A stretch of 9,262 nt of DNA, taken from contig CAZUZD010000254.1 in NCBI GenBank assembly GCA_964624465.1, forward strand, positions 1 through 9,262. The letters are read 5' to 3'. Under the pieces are notes generated by a model that saw only the letters and a list, made by a program, of their open reading frames with translations, ran no database searches and had not been told where the DNA came from. The position numbers and the translations under genes were made by a program. Source of the DNA: CAZUZD01 sp964624465. GTDB lineage: Bacteria > Planctomycetota > Planctomycetia > Isosphaerales > Isosphaeraceae. Of the stretch, positions 1-6,065 are shown in pieces. Positions within the stretch are counted from its first letter, which is position 1. Every line of letters begins with the position of its first letter.

Positions 1-49
<49 letters not shown>

Positions 50-184
50 ACACCATGGCCCGTCAGGGCGGAGTGGTCGAGAGAGCCCCGGCCGGGGTGC
101 CCGGGTTCCGTCCGCGGAGCCCGGATCCCTGGCCATGGCAGACCAACGTCGTGGCGGCGGCCGCAACTGGCGGGCGGGGTCAGG
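50..184. other. gene-free stretch near the window edge
   Basis: Nothing can be supported here. Frames are open on both strands because of the high GC, but the predicted peptides are Ala/Gly/Pro/Arg-rich and carry no recognisable motif. On the minus strand a frame beginning at an ATG around position 136 runs into the poly-C without a stop. It could be the start of a truncated gene, but there is no ribosome-binding site or motif to support it. Confidence 0.4.
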
Positions 185-227
185 CGCCGCCGGCGATCCC
201 GCCAGCCGGGTATCGCTGCGGGCGGCG
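185..227 (-). terminator. hairpin after the zinc-ribbon gene
   Basis: An imperfect GC-rich hairpin begins 4 nt past the stop of the zinc-ribbon gene. Positions 185-191 pair with 221-227 (7 bp), 193-197 with 212-216 (5 bp) and 198-201 with 207-210 (4 bp), leaving a 5-nt loop. Small bulges separate the stems. There is no U-tract, so it is a terminator-like structure rather than a textbook intrinsic terminator. Placement directly after the stop is the main argument. Confidence 0.4.
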
Positions 228-231
228 AGGC

Positions 232-828
232 CTAGCGCCTGGGGGTCGGCGTGCCGCAGTGGGGGCAGACCTCGGCGCTGAGGTGCAGGGGCTTCAGGCA
301 GGCGGGGTTGGGGCAGGTGCGCAGGCCGACCTCGACGCGGGCGGATCCGACGCCGCTGCGGGGGGCGAGCTCGGCGGTCTTGGTCTCGACGGCCATCGGG
401 TCGAGCCGGGTGGTGCTGGGCTCGACGCCCGAGCTGGTGGCGCGGGCCAGGTGGTCGCGGGTCCAGCGCTCGAGGTTGGCCAGCTCGGCGGCCGAGAGCT
501 CGGCGGTGGGCGTCTCGGGGTGGCCGGTCGGCAGGGCGCTGGCGCTGGGGCGCGGGATCGGCACGATGGCGCCGCAGTCGGGGCACTGGCCGTGCGGCGG
601 CGGCTCGGTGGCGCTGACCTTGAGGCGACGGCCGCACGGGCAGCTGAACCGGAGGAACCCGTCGGACGGCAGCGCCGGCGCCGAGCCCGCGGGGGGCGTC
701 GCGCCGGGCGCCGAGGGCCCACCCGGCCGCACCCGCACCCGGGCGCCACAGCCCGGGCAGACGATCCGCACCGAGTCGCCCGGCGGCACCTCCAGCGTCT
801 GACCACAGCGGCAGATGGCCCGCGGCAT
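232..828 (-). CDS. protein with three zinc ribbons
   Basis: A 198-residue protein with twelve cysteines in three zinc-ribbon knuckle pairs: C6-x-C8 with C24-x2-C27, C63-x-C65 with C82-x2-C85, and C172-x4-C177 with C188-x2-C191. The first two ribbons are of the same CxCG...CPxCG type and look like an internal duplication. The third closes the protein (CPHCGTPTPRR). Between ribbons 2 and 3 lies a linker of about 85 residues with a short helical stretch near 110-130 and no clear domain. There is no signal peptide or membrane segment, so it is probably cytoplasmic. Such ribbon arrays typically bind zinc and mediate protein or nucleic-acid contacts; no specific role can be assigned. The ATG at 828 has only a weak purine-rich stretch upstream. 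Hairpins on both sides suggest it is expressed apart from larE. Confidence 0.8.
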   Translation of the reverse strand: MPRAICRCGQTLEVPPGDSVRIVCPGCGARVRVRPGGPSAPGATPPAGSAPALPSDGFLRFSCPCGRRLKVSATEPPPHGQCPDCGAIVPIPRPSASALPTGHPETPTAELSAAELANLERWTRDHLARATSSGVEPSTTRLDPMAVETKTAELAPRSGVGSARVEVGLRTCPNPACLKPLHLSAEVCPHCGTPTPRR

Positions 829-871
829 GGGATTCGATCTCGGGGCGTGGGAGAGGGAGAGGGGGCGAGCT

Positions 872-891
872 CCGGGGCGTCGGCGCCCCGG
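872..891 (-). terminator. second hairpin of a tandem pair between larE and the zinc-ribbon gene
   Basis: A perfect 8-bp inverted repeat (872-879 with 884-891) with a four-base loop, TCGG on the plus strand. It lies 5 nt from the larger hairpin at 897-934. It could support termination of larE or form a 5' structure for the zinc-ribbon transcript. There is no U-tract on either side. Confidence 0.4.
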
Positions 892-896
892 GTCGG

Positions 897-934
897 CGAT
901 CGGCGGCGGCCTGGATCCTGGGTGCCGCCGATCG
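897..934 (-). terminator. terminator-like hairpin directly after larE
   Basis: A perfect 11-bp inverted repeat: 897-907 (CGATCGGCGGC) with 924-934 (GCCGCCGATCG) around a 16-nt loop. It begins 8 nt after the larE stop codon. The stem is strong and well placed for ending the larE transcript, but no U-tract follows, which is common in very GC-rich genomes. It could instead protect the mRNA 3' end. Confidence 0.55.
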
Positions 935-942
935 GGGCCGGC

Positions 943-1812
943 TCAGCTCCGGGCGGCGACGCGGGCGGGGATGTGCAGGCTCTCGAGCGGGACCATCGTG
1001 TTCAGGCTGCCGGAGCGGAAGCCTTCGAGGTCGAGGGTGACGAACTTGAAGCCGAGCGCCTTGAAGGCCGCCACCAGGGCGGTGCTGACGGCGGGGTCGG
1101 CCAGCCGGGGCAGCTCCTCGACGGGGACCTCGACGCGGGCCAGGTCGCCCTTGTGGTAGCGCACCCGCAGCAGCCGCAGGCCCTGGCGCCTGAGCCACTG
1201 CTCGGCGGCGTCGATCATGCGGGTGCGCTCGGGGGTCACTTCCTCGCCGTAGGCGATCCGGCTGGAGAGGCACGGCGTGGCCGGCTTGTCCCAGGTGGGC
1301 AGGCCCCAGGCGCGGGCCAGGGCCCGCACGCTGGCCTTGTCGAGGGCGCACTCCTGCAACGGGTGCCGCACCCCCTGCTCGGCGGCGGCCCGCATGCCGG
1401 GGCGGTGGTCCCCGGCGTCGTCGGCGTTGGCCCCCGAGGCGATCACGTCGGCGCCCAGCTCCCCCAGCAGGCCGGCCAGGCGGCCGTACAGCTCGCTCTT
1501 GCAGAAGTAGCAGCGGTCGGGGTTGTTGCGCAGGTAGTTCGGGTCGGCGAACTCGTCGGTGCGGATCACCCGGTGCGCGATCCCGATCTGCTGCGCCAGG
1601 GCCGTGGCCTCCTCCAGCTCGCCGCTGGCCAGGCTGTCGGAGACGGCCGTCACCGCGATCGTCTGGTCCCCCAGCGCCAGGTGCGCGGCCTGGGCCACGA
1701 CCGCGCTGTCGACGCCGCCCGAGAAGGCCACCGCCACCCGGCCATAGCCGCGCAGGGTGTTCAGCAGGCGGTCACGGGTCGCAGCCAGTTGCGGGTCGTT
1801 CCAGTCGCTCAA
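943..1812 (-). CDS. larE: LarE, ATP-dependent sacrificial sulfur transferase
   Basis: A PP-loop ATP pyrophosphatase-type enzyme of the LarE family. LarE adenylates the carboxylates of the pyridinium biscarboxylic acid intermediate and inserts sulfur during nickel-pincer nucleotide (lactate racemase) cofactor synthesis. From the start chosen here (289 aa), the PP-loop SGGVDS is at residues 31-36. A CYFC pair sits at C101/C104, and C181 lies in a TPCLSSRIAYGEEVT block at the position of the sacrificial cysteine of Lactobacillus LarE. The CxxC plus the third cysteine matches LarE proteins described as carrying a [4Fe-4S] cluster that delivers sulfur. I chose TTG at 1812 because GGAGG (1823-1819) lies 6 nt upstream. 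A GTG at 1830 would add six residues but overlaps that ribosome-binding site. No larB, larC or racemase gene is visible nearby. A promoter lies at 1905-1933 and a hairpin follows the stop. Confidence 0.93.
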   Translation of the reverse strand: MSDWNDPQLAATRDRLLNTLRGYGRVAVAFSGGVDSAVVAQAAHLALGDQTIAVTAVSDSLASGELEEATALAQQIGIAHRVIRTDEFADPNYLRNNPDRCYFCKSELYGRLAGLLGELGADVIASGANADDAGDHRPGMRAAAEQGVRHPLQECALDKASVRALARAWGLPTWDKPATPCLSSRIAYGEEVTPERTRMIDAAEQWLRRQGLRLLRVRYHKGDLARVEVPVEELPRLADPAVSTALVAAFKALGFKFVTLDLEGFRSGSLNTMVPLESLHIPARVAARS

Positions 1813-1904
1813 GGCACACCTCCGCGGCACGGGCCAGGGGCCAGACCCAGGGGACGAACCGTCGCGATTGCACCCCCTGATCCGGAGCCAGCCCCGGGTC
1901 AGCC

Positions 1905-1933
1905 ATTGTAGGGCCCCCCCGCCATGGCCTCAA
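1905..1933 (-). promoter_or_regulatory. sigma70-like promoter for larE
   Basis: Read on the minus strand: TTGAGG at 1933-1928, a 17-nt spacer, then TACAAT at 1910-1905. This gives 4/6 and 5/6 matches to the -35 and -10 consensus at ideal spacing. Initiation would fall near 1898 and leave a leader of roughly 85 nt before the TTG start. The 168-nt gap between the DUF1559 stop and larE supports a separate transcription start. This is a prediction from sequence only. Confidence 0.5.
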
Positions 1934-1948
1934 GCGCCGCCCCTGGGC

Positions 1949-1979
1949 CGGACCACCGCCAACAGCCCCACGGCGTCCG
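1949..1979 (-). terminator. weak hairpin after the DUF1559 gene
   Basis: CGGAC at 1949-1953 pairs with GTCCG at 1975-1979, then three further pairs form (1958-1960 with 1972-1974) beyond a four-base bulge. It lies 1 nt beyond the stop codon of the DUF1559 gene. It is weak and lacks a U-tract. Location is the main reason to list it as a possible end of the surface-protein operon. Confidence 0.25.
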
Positions 1980-1980
1980 A

Positions 1981-3135
1981 TTACCGGGGTTCGGCAACCA
2001 CCTCACCACCGTCGCGGGTGGCCAGCGCCTGCCAGGGGCCGGCCGGCGGAATCCGGGTCCAGGCGCCTTGCGGGTCGGTCTCGCTGCCCCGGGGGAATCC
2101 GGTCCCCGGCTCGAACGGCCAGGTGGCGATCGAGTCGGCGACGAACCGCACCGAGCCGTCCCCTCGCAGCGTGTTCAGGCCGCCGGGGTGCAGGCTCGAC
2201 GCCGCCCTGGCCTGCCAGACGCCCCCCCCGCCGGAGATGCGCCGGTGCAGGTTCGGCGGCAGGAAGGCGGTGACCAGCGTGTCGCCCCAGTTGCCGGAGA
2301 CCATCCAGCCGTAGCGGAGCGCCGGCTCGCGGCCCGGCTGGCCCTCAGCGTCCGATTCCGCGGCCCGCAGGGGGGCCAGGGCGCGCTCGGCGACGACGAT
2401 CGTCTGGCTCAGGCCGTCGCGGACGTCGGCCAGGCGGACCGGGGCACCGTCGTGGAAGCTGCCGTTCTGCTGGGCACGCACGCTCGCCGGCACCTGACAG
2501 CCCGTGTCGGGCCGCGGCACCGCATTGACCATCAGCGACCCTTGCATGCCGGCGTAGCTGGCCCGACCCACCGGGTACGGGTCGTCGGGCGCCTGCAGGC
2601 CGAACGAGATCATCAGCAGCGACACCCCGCCCGGCCGCGCCTGGGGACTGGCGTCGGGGTCGGTCGGGCACAGGTACGACGCCACGGTGGCCACCCGCAC
2701 GGTGCGGTTCTCGTGGCCGAAGATCGTCAGGTCCTGGTTCAGCGCGTCGTAGAGCGGCCCCTGCTCCAGGCCGGGCAGGATCCGCACCAGCAGGCTGCGG
2801 TCGACGAACGGCGCCGAGCACGGCGGCCGGTCGCCGGCGAACCGGGGGTCGTGGGTCATCACCCGCCCGGGAGGCAGGCAGCCGTGCTGCGCCTCGTAGG
2901 CGTGCAGCGCCAGGCCGATCTGGCGGAGGTTCTGGGCGCAGGTGCTGCGGCGGGCCACCTCGCGCGCCGCCTGGACCGCCGGCAGCAGCAGCGCCAGCAA
3001 CAGCCCGATGACCGCCAGCACCACCAGCAGTTCGACCAGGGTGAACCCGGGCGCGGCCGTGGTGGGGCCCGGCCGCCCCGATGTCTCAGGATGCGGATGC
3101 CTGGGCCGCAGCCGCACCGTCGGGGGCACTGGCAT
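1981..3135 (-). CDS. DUF1559 protein with type IV pilin-like N-terminus
   Basis: A 384-residue protein. The prepilin motif is at residues 30-35 (G, then FTLVE, with the conserved Glu at 35), followed by a hydrophobic helix up to about residue 55 and the AREVARRSTCAQNLRQIGLALHAYE block typical of DUF1559 (SBP_bac_10-like) proteins. Further family marks are SYLCPTDP, SYAGMQGS and, near the C-terminus, LHPGGLNTLRGDGSVRFV. Family members are secreted or membrane-held pseudopilin-like proteins, very numerous in Planctomycetota and of unknown precise role. A prepilin peptidase would cut after G30. The start at 3135 is preceded by GGAGG at 9 nt and GGAG at 4 nt. A longer frame to 3219 adds a low-complexity Ser/Pro stretch and is unlikely. 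The gene begins 50 nt inside the DUF1573-like gene, suggesting coupled translation. It is the last gene of the surface cluster. Confidence 0.92.
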   Translation of the reverse strand: MPVPPTVRLRPRHPHPETSGRPGPTTAAPGFTLVELLVVLAVIGLLLALLLPAVQAAREVARRSTCAQNLRQIGLALHAYEAQHGCLPPGRVMTHDPRFAGDRPPCSAPFVDRSLLVRILPGLEQGPLYDALNQDLTIFGHENRTVRVATVASYLCPTDPDASPQARPGGVSLLMISFGLQAPDDPYPVGRASYAGMQGSLMVNAVPRPDTGCQVPASVRAQQNGSFHDGAPVRLADVRDGLSQTIVVAERALAPLRAAESDAEGQPGREPALRYGWMVSGNWGDTLVTAFLPPNLHRRISGGGGVWQARAASSLHPGGLNTLRGDGSVRFVADSIATWPFEPGTGFPRGSETDPQGAWTRIPPAGPWQALATRDGGEVVAEPR

Positions 3136-3577
3136 CAGGCTCCGCCTCCAGGATGACCCCGTGCACGGGGAAGACGAACGTGGGCTGCTCGGGCCGGTCG
3201 GTGTAGATCGTGATGTCATCGGCCAGGGTCCCCGGCACGCGGGCCTCGATGTGCAGGGTCACGACCGCACGCCCCCCCGCTGGCACGGTCAACGGCAGCC
3301 CCCGGACCGCGTAGCACGACCCGCCGCAGTACTCCAGCGCCCCCAGCAGGCGGGCTGGCTCGTCGCCGTCGTTGCGCACCTCGACCGGAAAGTCGTACGG
3401 CTCGCCGGACCGCAACACCGCCGGCGGCTCGAACGCCCCGCCCGGCCCCGCCAGCGCCAGCGGTGGCCGCTCCAGACCGCTGGCGCCCGACCGACGTCCC
3501 TCCAGCACGGTCGCCCCGGCCACGGCCAGCGCCCCCACGCCCACCACCAGCAGCGCCGCCATCAACAGCCGTCTCAT
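3086..3577 (-). CDS. DUF1573-like exported protein B
   Basis: A 163-residue protein with an N-terminal signal or anchor (RR at 2-3, hydrophobic about 4-23) and one beta-rich domain of about 95 residues resembling DUF1573 (Ig-like, ASPM/SPD-2/Hydin-related). Visible blocks are FPVEVRNDGDEPARLLGALEYC (C84), a second cysteine C88, LPLTVPAGGRAVVTLHI and ITIYTDRPEQPTFVFPVHG. The last block aligns with YYTDHPTAPNLKVVLKG of the paralogue at 6396-6896. The tail is Ala/Ser-rich. The ATG at 3577 has GGAGG four bases upstream and overlaps the stop of the preceding gene as ATGA. An extension to 3673 is not needed. DUF1573 proteins are usually periplasmic or surface scaffolds; the partner is unknown. C84 and C88 could form a disulfide or bind a ligand (inference). 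Confidence 0.85.
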   Translation of the reverse strand: MRRLLMAALLVVGVGALAVAGATVLEGRRSGASGLERPPLALAGPGGAFEPPAVLRSGEPYDFPVEVRNDGDEPARLLGALEYCGGSCYAVRGLPLTVPAGGRAVVTLHIEARVPGTLADDITIYTDRPEQPTFVFPVHGVILEAEPDASAPDGAAAAQASAS

Positions 3578-4575
3578 GAGACCTCCGGCGTCGCGCGGTG
3601 GCGCAGGGATCGCGCCAGCCCAAACGAGATCAAGGCTGTCACCAGCGAACCCCAAAGCCAGGGGCTGGACCATGTCAAGATTCGAGCTCTGGGCCTAGGC
3701 GTCAGCGGCAGGTCGGGCAGACCGTAGCCCGAGAGCCGGAACCGTTCGGCGGCAACCGGCCCGACCGTCGCCTGTGCCACGTCCAGGATCTGGCGCTGGC
3801 GGCTGGGCTGCCCGACAACCTGAATCTCTGCCACCGTGTGCTTCGGGAATGGAATGCCCCCCGGAAGCTCGGTGTACTGAACCTCGGTCTGGACCCGCAG
3901 CGGGCTCGGTGGTGGCTGCGGTGGGTCCGACGGCGCGGTCGATTCGGGGGGCTTGGGGGTCAGCACCACATCGGTCCGACGGATCGCCCACGACCGCGCC
4001 GGGTCGAGGTCGATGGTGCCGGTCTCGTCCCCCTCCGGGCTGGCCCAGCGGAAGACGACGCGCACGGAGGCGTTCTCCGGCTCGGAGGCTTGATCGACCG
4101 ATTCGATGCGAAACCCAGGGGATTGGAGCCGCTGCTGGAGGGAGTGCCCCCGGAACCCCGTCATGTTCAGGACGCTGTCCCGAAACGTCCCTTCGAGGAA
4201 GGTGTCGTCGCGGGGGCGGCGGGCCTCATAGTTCTGGATCAGATAGGGGCCAGTCGCCGACGCTCGCCTGAGCTGAAAGGTGGCTTCGGGTGTGACACAT
4301 TCCACGCGCGGCAGGTTGAACTCACCCACCTTGCCGGACTGGTAGTCGCGCTGGTAGGCCAGCACGCGCTGCCCGGCCGTGGCCGCCATCTGGAACTGCC
4401 GATCACGCGCCACCTCGCCGCTGAAGAACTCGAAGCGGAACTCGCCTTCGAGGGCGAACGATTTCAGAGCCTTCTCCAATCGCTGGGCGGCCGCCGGGTA
4501 CTCCCGCCTGAATCGCGCTTCCAGCTCGGGTTCGCCATGGCAACCGATCACAAGCAAGAGCAACACCGTTTTCAT
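3574..4575 (-). CDS. C-terminally anchored extracytoplasmic protein B
   Basis: Unrecognised family, 333 residues. It starts MKTVLLLLVIGC, a very short signal with a lipobox-like VIGC (C12), so it may be a lipoprotein. The body is beta-rich with blocks shared with the paralogue at 5043-6050: FFSGEVA, LPRVECVTPEATFQLRR, TGPYLIQNY, IDLDPARSWAIRR, and TEVQYTELPGGIPFPK. A Pro-rich linker (PSDPPQPPPSP) lies before the last third. The C-terminus, FRLSGYGLPDLPLTPRPRAR followed by a hydrophobic helix (WLWGSLVTALISFGL) and a basic tail, is the best-conserved part. The alternating strands and the DLDP-WAIRR block recall LolA/LolB-like lipoprotein-carrier folds, but this is only an impression. The ATG at 4575 fits the signal peptide although its ribosome-binding site is weak; 4626 would bury it. 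Its stop overlaps the next gene by 4 nt. Confidence 0.8.
   Translation of the reverse strand: MKTVLLLLVIGCHGEPELEARFRREYPAAAQRLEKALKSFALEGEFRFEFFSGEVARDRQFQMAATAGQRVLAYQRDYQSGKVGEFNLPRVECVTPEATFQLRRASATGPYLIQNYEARRPRDDTFLEGTFRDSVLNMTGFRGHSLQQRLQSPGFRIESVDQASEPENASVRVVFRWASPEGDETGTIDLDPARSWAIRRTDVVLTPKPPESTAPSDPPQPPPSPLRVQTEVQYTELPGGIPFPKHTVAEIQVVGQPSRQRQILDVAQATVGPVAAERFRLSGYGLPDLPLTPRPRARILTWSSPWLWGSLVTALISFGLARSLRHRATPEVS
3642..3729 (-). repeat. direct repeat, copy B (3' end of anchored protein B)
   Basis: This 88-bp block matches 5111-5198 with about 12 mismatches by hand count and no gaps, at a constant offset of 1469 bp. It encodes GYGLPDLPLTPRP and the start of the membrane helix. The remainder of the two genes is far more diverged. 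Confidence 0.85.
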
Positions 4576-4669
4576 GGCGCTCGAAGGACCTGCTCGATGG
4601 ACACTCGGAATAGGGTGCGACGCCACACGCTCTCAATCCCACCAAGGATTGGCTTCTCTGGACCTTGGG

Positions 4670-4939
4670 TCAGAGCGGCTTGCAAAGCCAGGTGGCGTTG
4701 ATCCCGAAAGAGCAGTTGCAATTGCAAGTGTAGTTCAGGCAGCTCCGGCCACTGTTGGATTTGCGGCAAATCTGATCGTTCTGGTTGCAGGCGCAGCAGT
4801 CTTCGCAACTCCGCGCGATGCCAGGATCGAGGGGGTCCTCTTCGGCCTGACTCGCCGTCGCGAGCACGGTACCCACCAGGAGTAATACGAAAACCGTGTA
4901 GCTGATCGCCTCGACGAACTGAAGGCAGCGGTACAGCAT
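4670..4939 (-). CDS. secreted ten-cysteine small protein B
   Basis: Unrecognised 89-residue protein. Residues 1-32 form a signal peptide (hydrophobic core about 14-27; likely cleavage after ASQA, leaving EEDP). The mature part of about 57 residues holds ten cysteines at 45, 48, 49, 51, 58, 67, 72, 74, 76 and 86. The pattern C-x2-CC-x-C-x6-C-x8-C-x4-C-x-C-x-C-x9-C is nearly identical to the paralogue at 6066-6338, and both share CNQ and a terminal WLC. An even number of cysteines in an exported peptide suggests five disulfides; metal binding is the alternative. It is followed by the anchored protein B gene after 94 nt. The ribosome-binding site is weak (GAGAAG about 8 nt upstream). The shared cysteine framework, despite low identity elsewhere, is strong evidence that it is a real gene. 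Confidence 0.85.
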   Translation of the reverse strand: MLYRCLQFVEAISYTVFVLLLVGTVLATASQAEEDPLDPGIARSCEDCCACNQNDQICRKSNSGRSCLNYTCNCNCSFGINATWLCKPL

Positions 4940-5042
4940 ATGAGTCTTCTCGTTTCTTGGACGGGCCGCGACCCGAGCGCAACCCTGTGTTCTGCCGTCA
5001 ATTCAATCCAATCCGAACTCAGCGGATCGCTCGGAATCCATC

Positions 5043-6050
5043 TCAGGAGACCTCCACCGCCTCACGGCGTCGCAGGTACCGCAGCAGGCCGAACGCGACC
5101 AGTGCGGTCCCCAGCGAGCCCCAGAGCCAGGGGCTGGACCAGGCGAAGGTTCGGGCCTTGGGCCTGGGCGTCAGCGGCAGGTCGGGCAGGCCATAGCCGC
5201 TGAGCTGGAAGACCGAGTCGGGCGGTGGGCCGAGCTTGACGTCATCGATCACCAGCTCCTCGACCTGGATCTTGGACGTATCGCCGATCTGGGTCGAGGC
5301 GTAGGTGCGCTTGGGGAACGGGGTGCCATCCGGCAGGCGCTGATACTCGACCTCGGTCCGACACCGCAGCGGCTTGGGAGCGGGCGCGGGCTCGCCACCG
5401 GGCTGGCCCGGAGGTGTCTGACGGGAGGTGGTCACCACCTCCGAGCGCCGGATCGCCCATCCCACGGTCGGATCGAGGTCGAAGCTGCCGGCCTCCTCCC
5501 GGTCCTCCGGGTCCCAGCGGTACGTGACCCGGTACAGCGTGCGGCCATCCTCGGCAACCGGTACGATCGACTCGACGTGAAACCGGTCCGACTCGAACCG
5601 GGTGCGCAGGTCCTTGCCCTCGAACCGTGAGACGCGGCCCAGCGTTGCATCCAGGGTTGATTGCGTAATGGTATCGTCGTCGGGCTTGCGGACACCATGA
5701 TTCAAGATCAGATACGGGCCCTGATCGGAATTCTTGCGCAGCTGGAACGCGTAGTCCGGAGTGTACACCTCGACCCGGGGGTGCATCGGGGTGCGCTCGG
5801 GGGGTTGGGAACTCCGCTTTTCGAACACGGTGGCGATCCGGTCCCCATCTCGCAGAATCTGGAACCGATCGCTACGGCCGACCGTCCCGCTGAAGTATGT
5901 CACGGAGTATTTGCCGGTCACCTGATAGGAGGTGATCCGGGACGGGTTTGCACTGGACTGCTGGAGGATCTGGGCCCTGAGGGTGTCGAGATCGAGGAGA
6001 TCCCTGGGGTTCTGCCACGCCAGGCATAATAAAATTAATTTTATTTTCAT
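5043..6050 (-). CDS. C-terminally anchored extracytoplasmic protein A
   Basis: Unrecognised 335-residue paralogue of the protein at 3574-4575. It begins MKIKLILLCLAW, a short hydrophobic export signal without the clear lipobox of its paralogue. Shared blocks: YFSGTVGRSDRFQ, HPRVEVYTPDYAFQLRK, QGPYLILNHGVRKPDDDTI, FDLDPTVGWAIRR, TEVEYQRLPDGTPFPKRT. A Pro/Gly-rich linker (TPPGQPGGEPAPAPKP) precedes the last third. The C-terminus FQLSGYGLPDLPLTPRPKAR, hydrophobic WLWGSLGTALVAFGLL and basic YLRRRE tail matches the paralogue at about 70 percent by eye over 55 residues, well above the rest. Topology should be an outward-facing body held by the C-terminal helix. The first eight codons are almost pure A/T, and there is no Shine-Dalgarno sequence; translation may depend on the peptide gene ending 15 nt upstream. 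A LolA/LolB-like fold is possible but unproven. Confidence 0.82.
   Translation of the reverse strand: MKIKLILLCLAWQNPRDLLDLDTLRAQILQQSSANPSRITSYQVTGKYSVTYFSGTVGRSDRFQILRDGDRIATVFEKRSSQPPERTPMHPRVEVYTPDYAFQLRKNSDQGPYLILNHGVRKPDDDTITQSTLDATLGRVSRFEGKDLRTRFESDRFHVESIVPVAEDGRTLYRVTYRWDPEDREEAGSFDLDPTVGWAIRRSEVVTTSRQTPPGQPGGEPAPAPKPLRCRTEVEYQRLPDGTPFPKRTYASTQIGDTSKIQVEELVIDDVKLGPPPDSVFQLSGYGLPDLPLTPRPKARTFAWSSPWLWGSLGTALVAFGLLRYLRRREAVEVS
5111..5198 (-). repeat. direct repeat, copy A (3' end of anchored protein A)
   Basis: Partner of 3642-3729: ungapped, 1469 bp apart, about 76 of 88 positions identical by hand count. The distance equals the spacing of the two stop codons. This marks a tandem duplication whose anchor-coding end has been held constant or homogenised. 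Confidence 0.85.
6028..6045. repeat. perfect A/T palindrome at a gene start
   Basis: The 18-bp AATAAAATTAATTTTATT is its own reverse complement. It lies within codons 2-8 of anchored protein A, inside an almost pure A/T run of about 40 bp in a GC-rich genome. It may act as an operator, as a weak mRNA hairpin, or simply reflect the Lys/Ile/Leu codons chosen to keep the start open. Confidence 0.8.
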
Positions 6051-6065
6051 TATTATGTATAATTG

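Noticed and set aside
55..1911. Plus-strand 618-codon open frame
   Set aside because: It is antisense to the zinc-ribbon and larE genes, both supported by conserved motifs. Its product is low-complexity Gly/Ala/Arg/Gln, as expected for a shadow frame in GC-rich DNA.
1924..3156. Plus-strand 410-codon open frame
   Set aside because: It lies opposite the DUF1559 gene, which has a clear prepilin motif and C-terminal family signature. The plus-strand product has no motif.
3136..3219. Upstream extension of the DUF1559 gene
   Set aside because: It adds a Ser/Pro-rich stretch with no homology before the prepilin segment. The ATG at 3135 has a good ribosome-binding site.
4576..4626. Upstream extension of anchored protein B
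   Set aside because: It would bury the short signal peptide and lipobox that begin at 4575; the paralogue starts at the equivalent place.
4642..4668. CCAAGG/CCTTGG inverted repeat between peptide B and anchored protein B
   Set aside because: Only 6 bp with a 15-nt loop and no U-tract, overlapping the end of a coding region. It is too weak to call a terminator.
3598..4701. Plus-strand 367-codon open frame
   Set aside because: It lies opposite anchored protein B, whose paralogue at 5043-6050 confirms the minus-strand frame.
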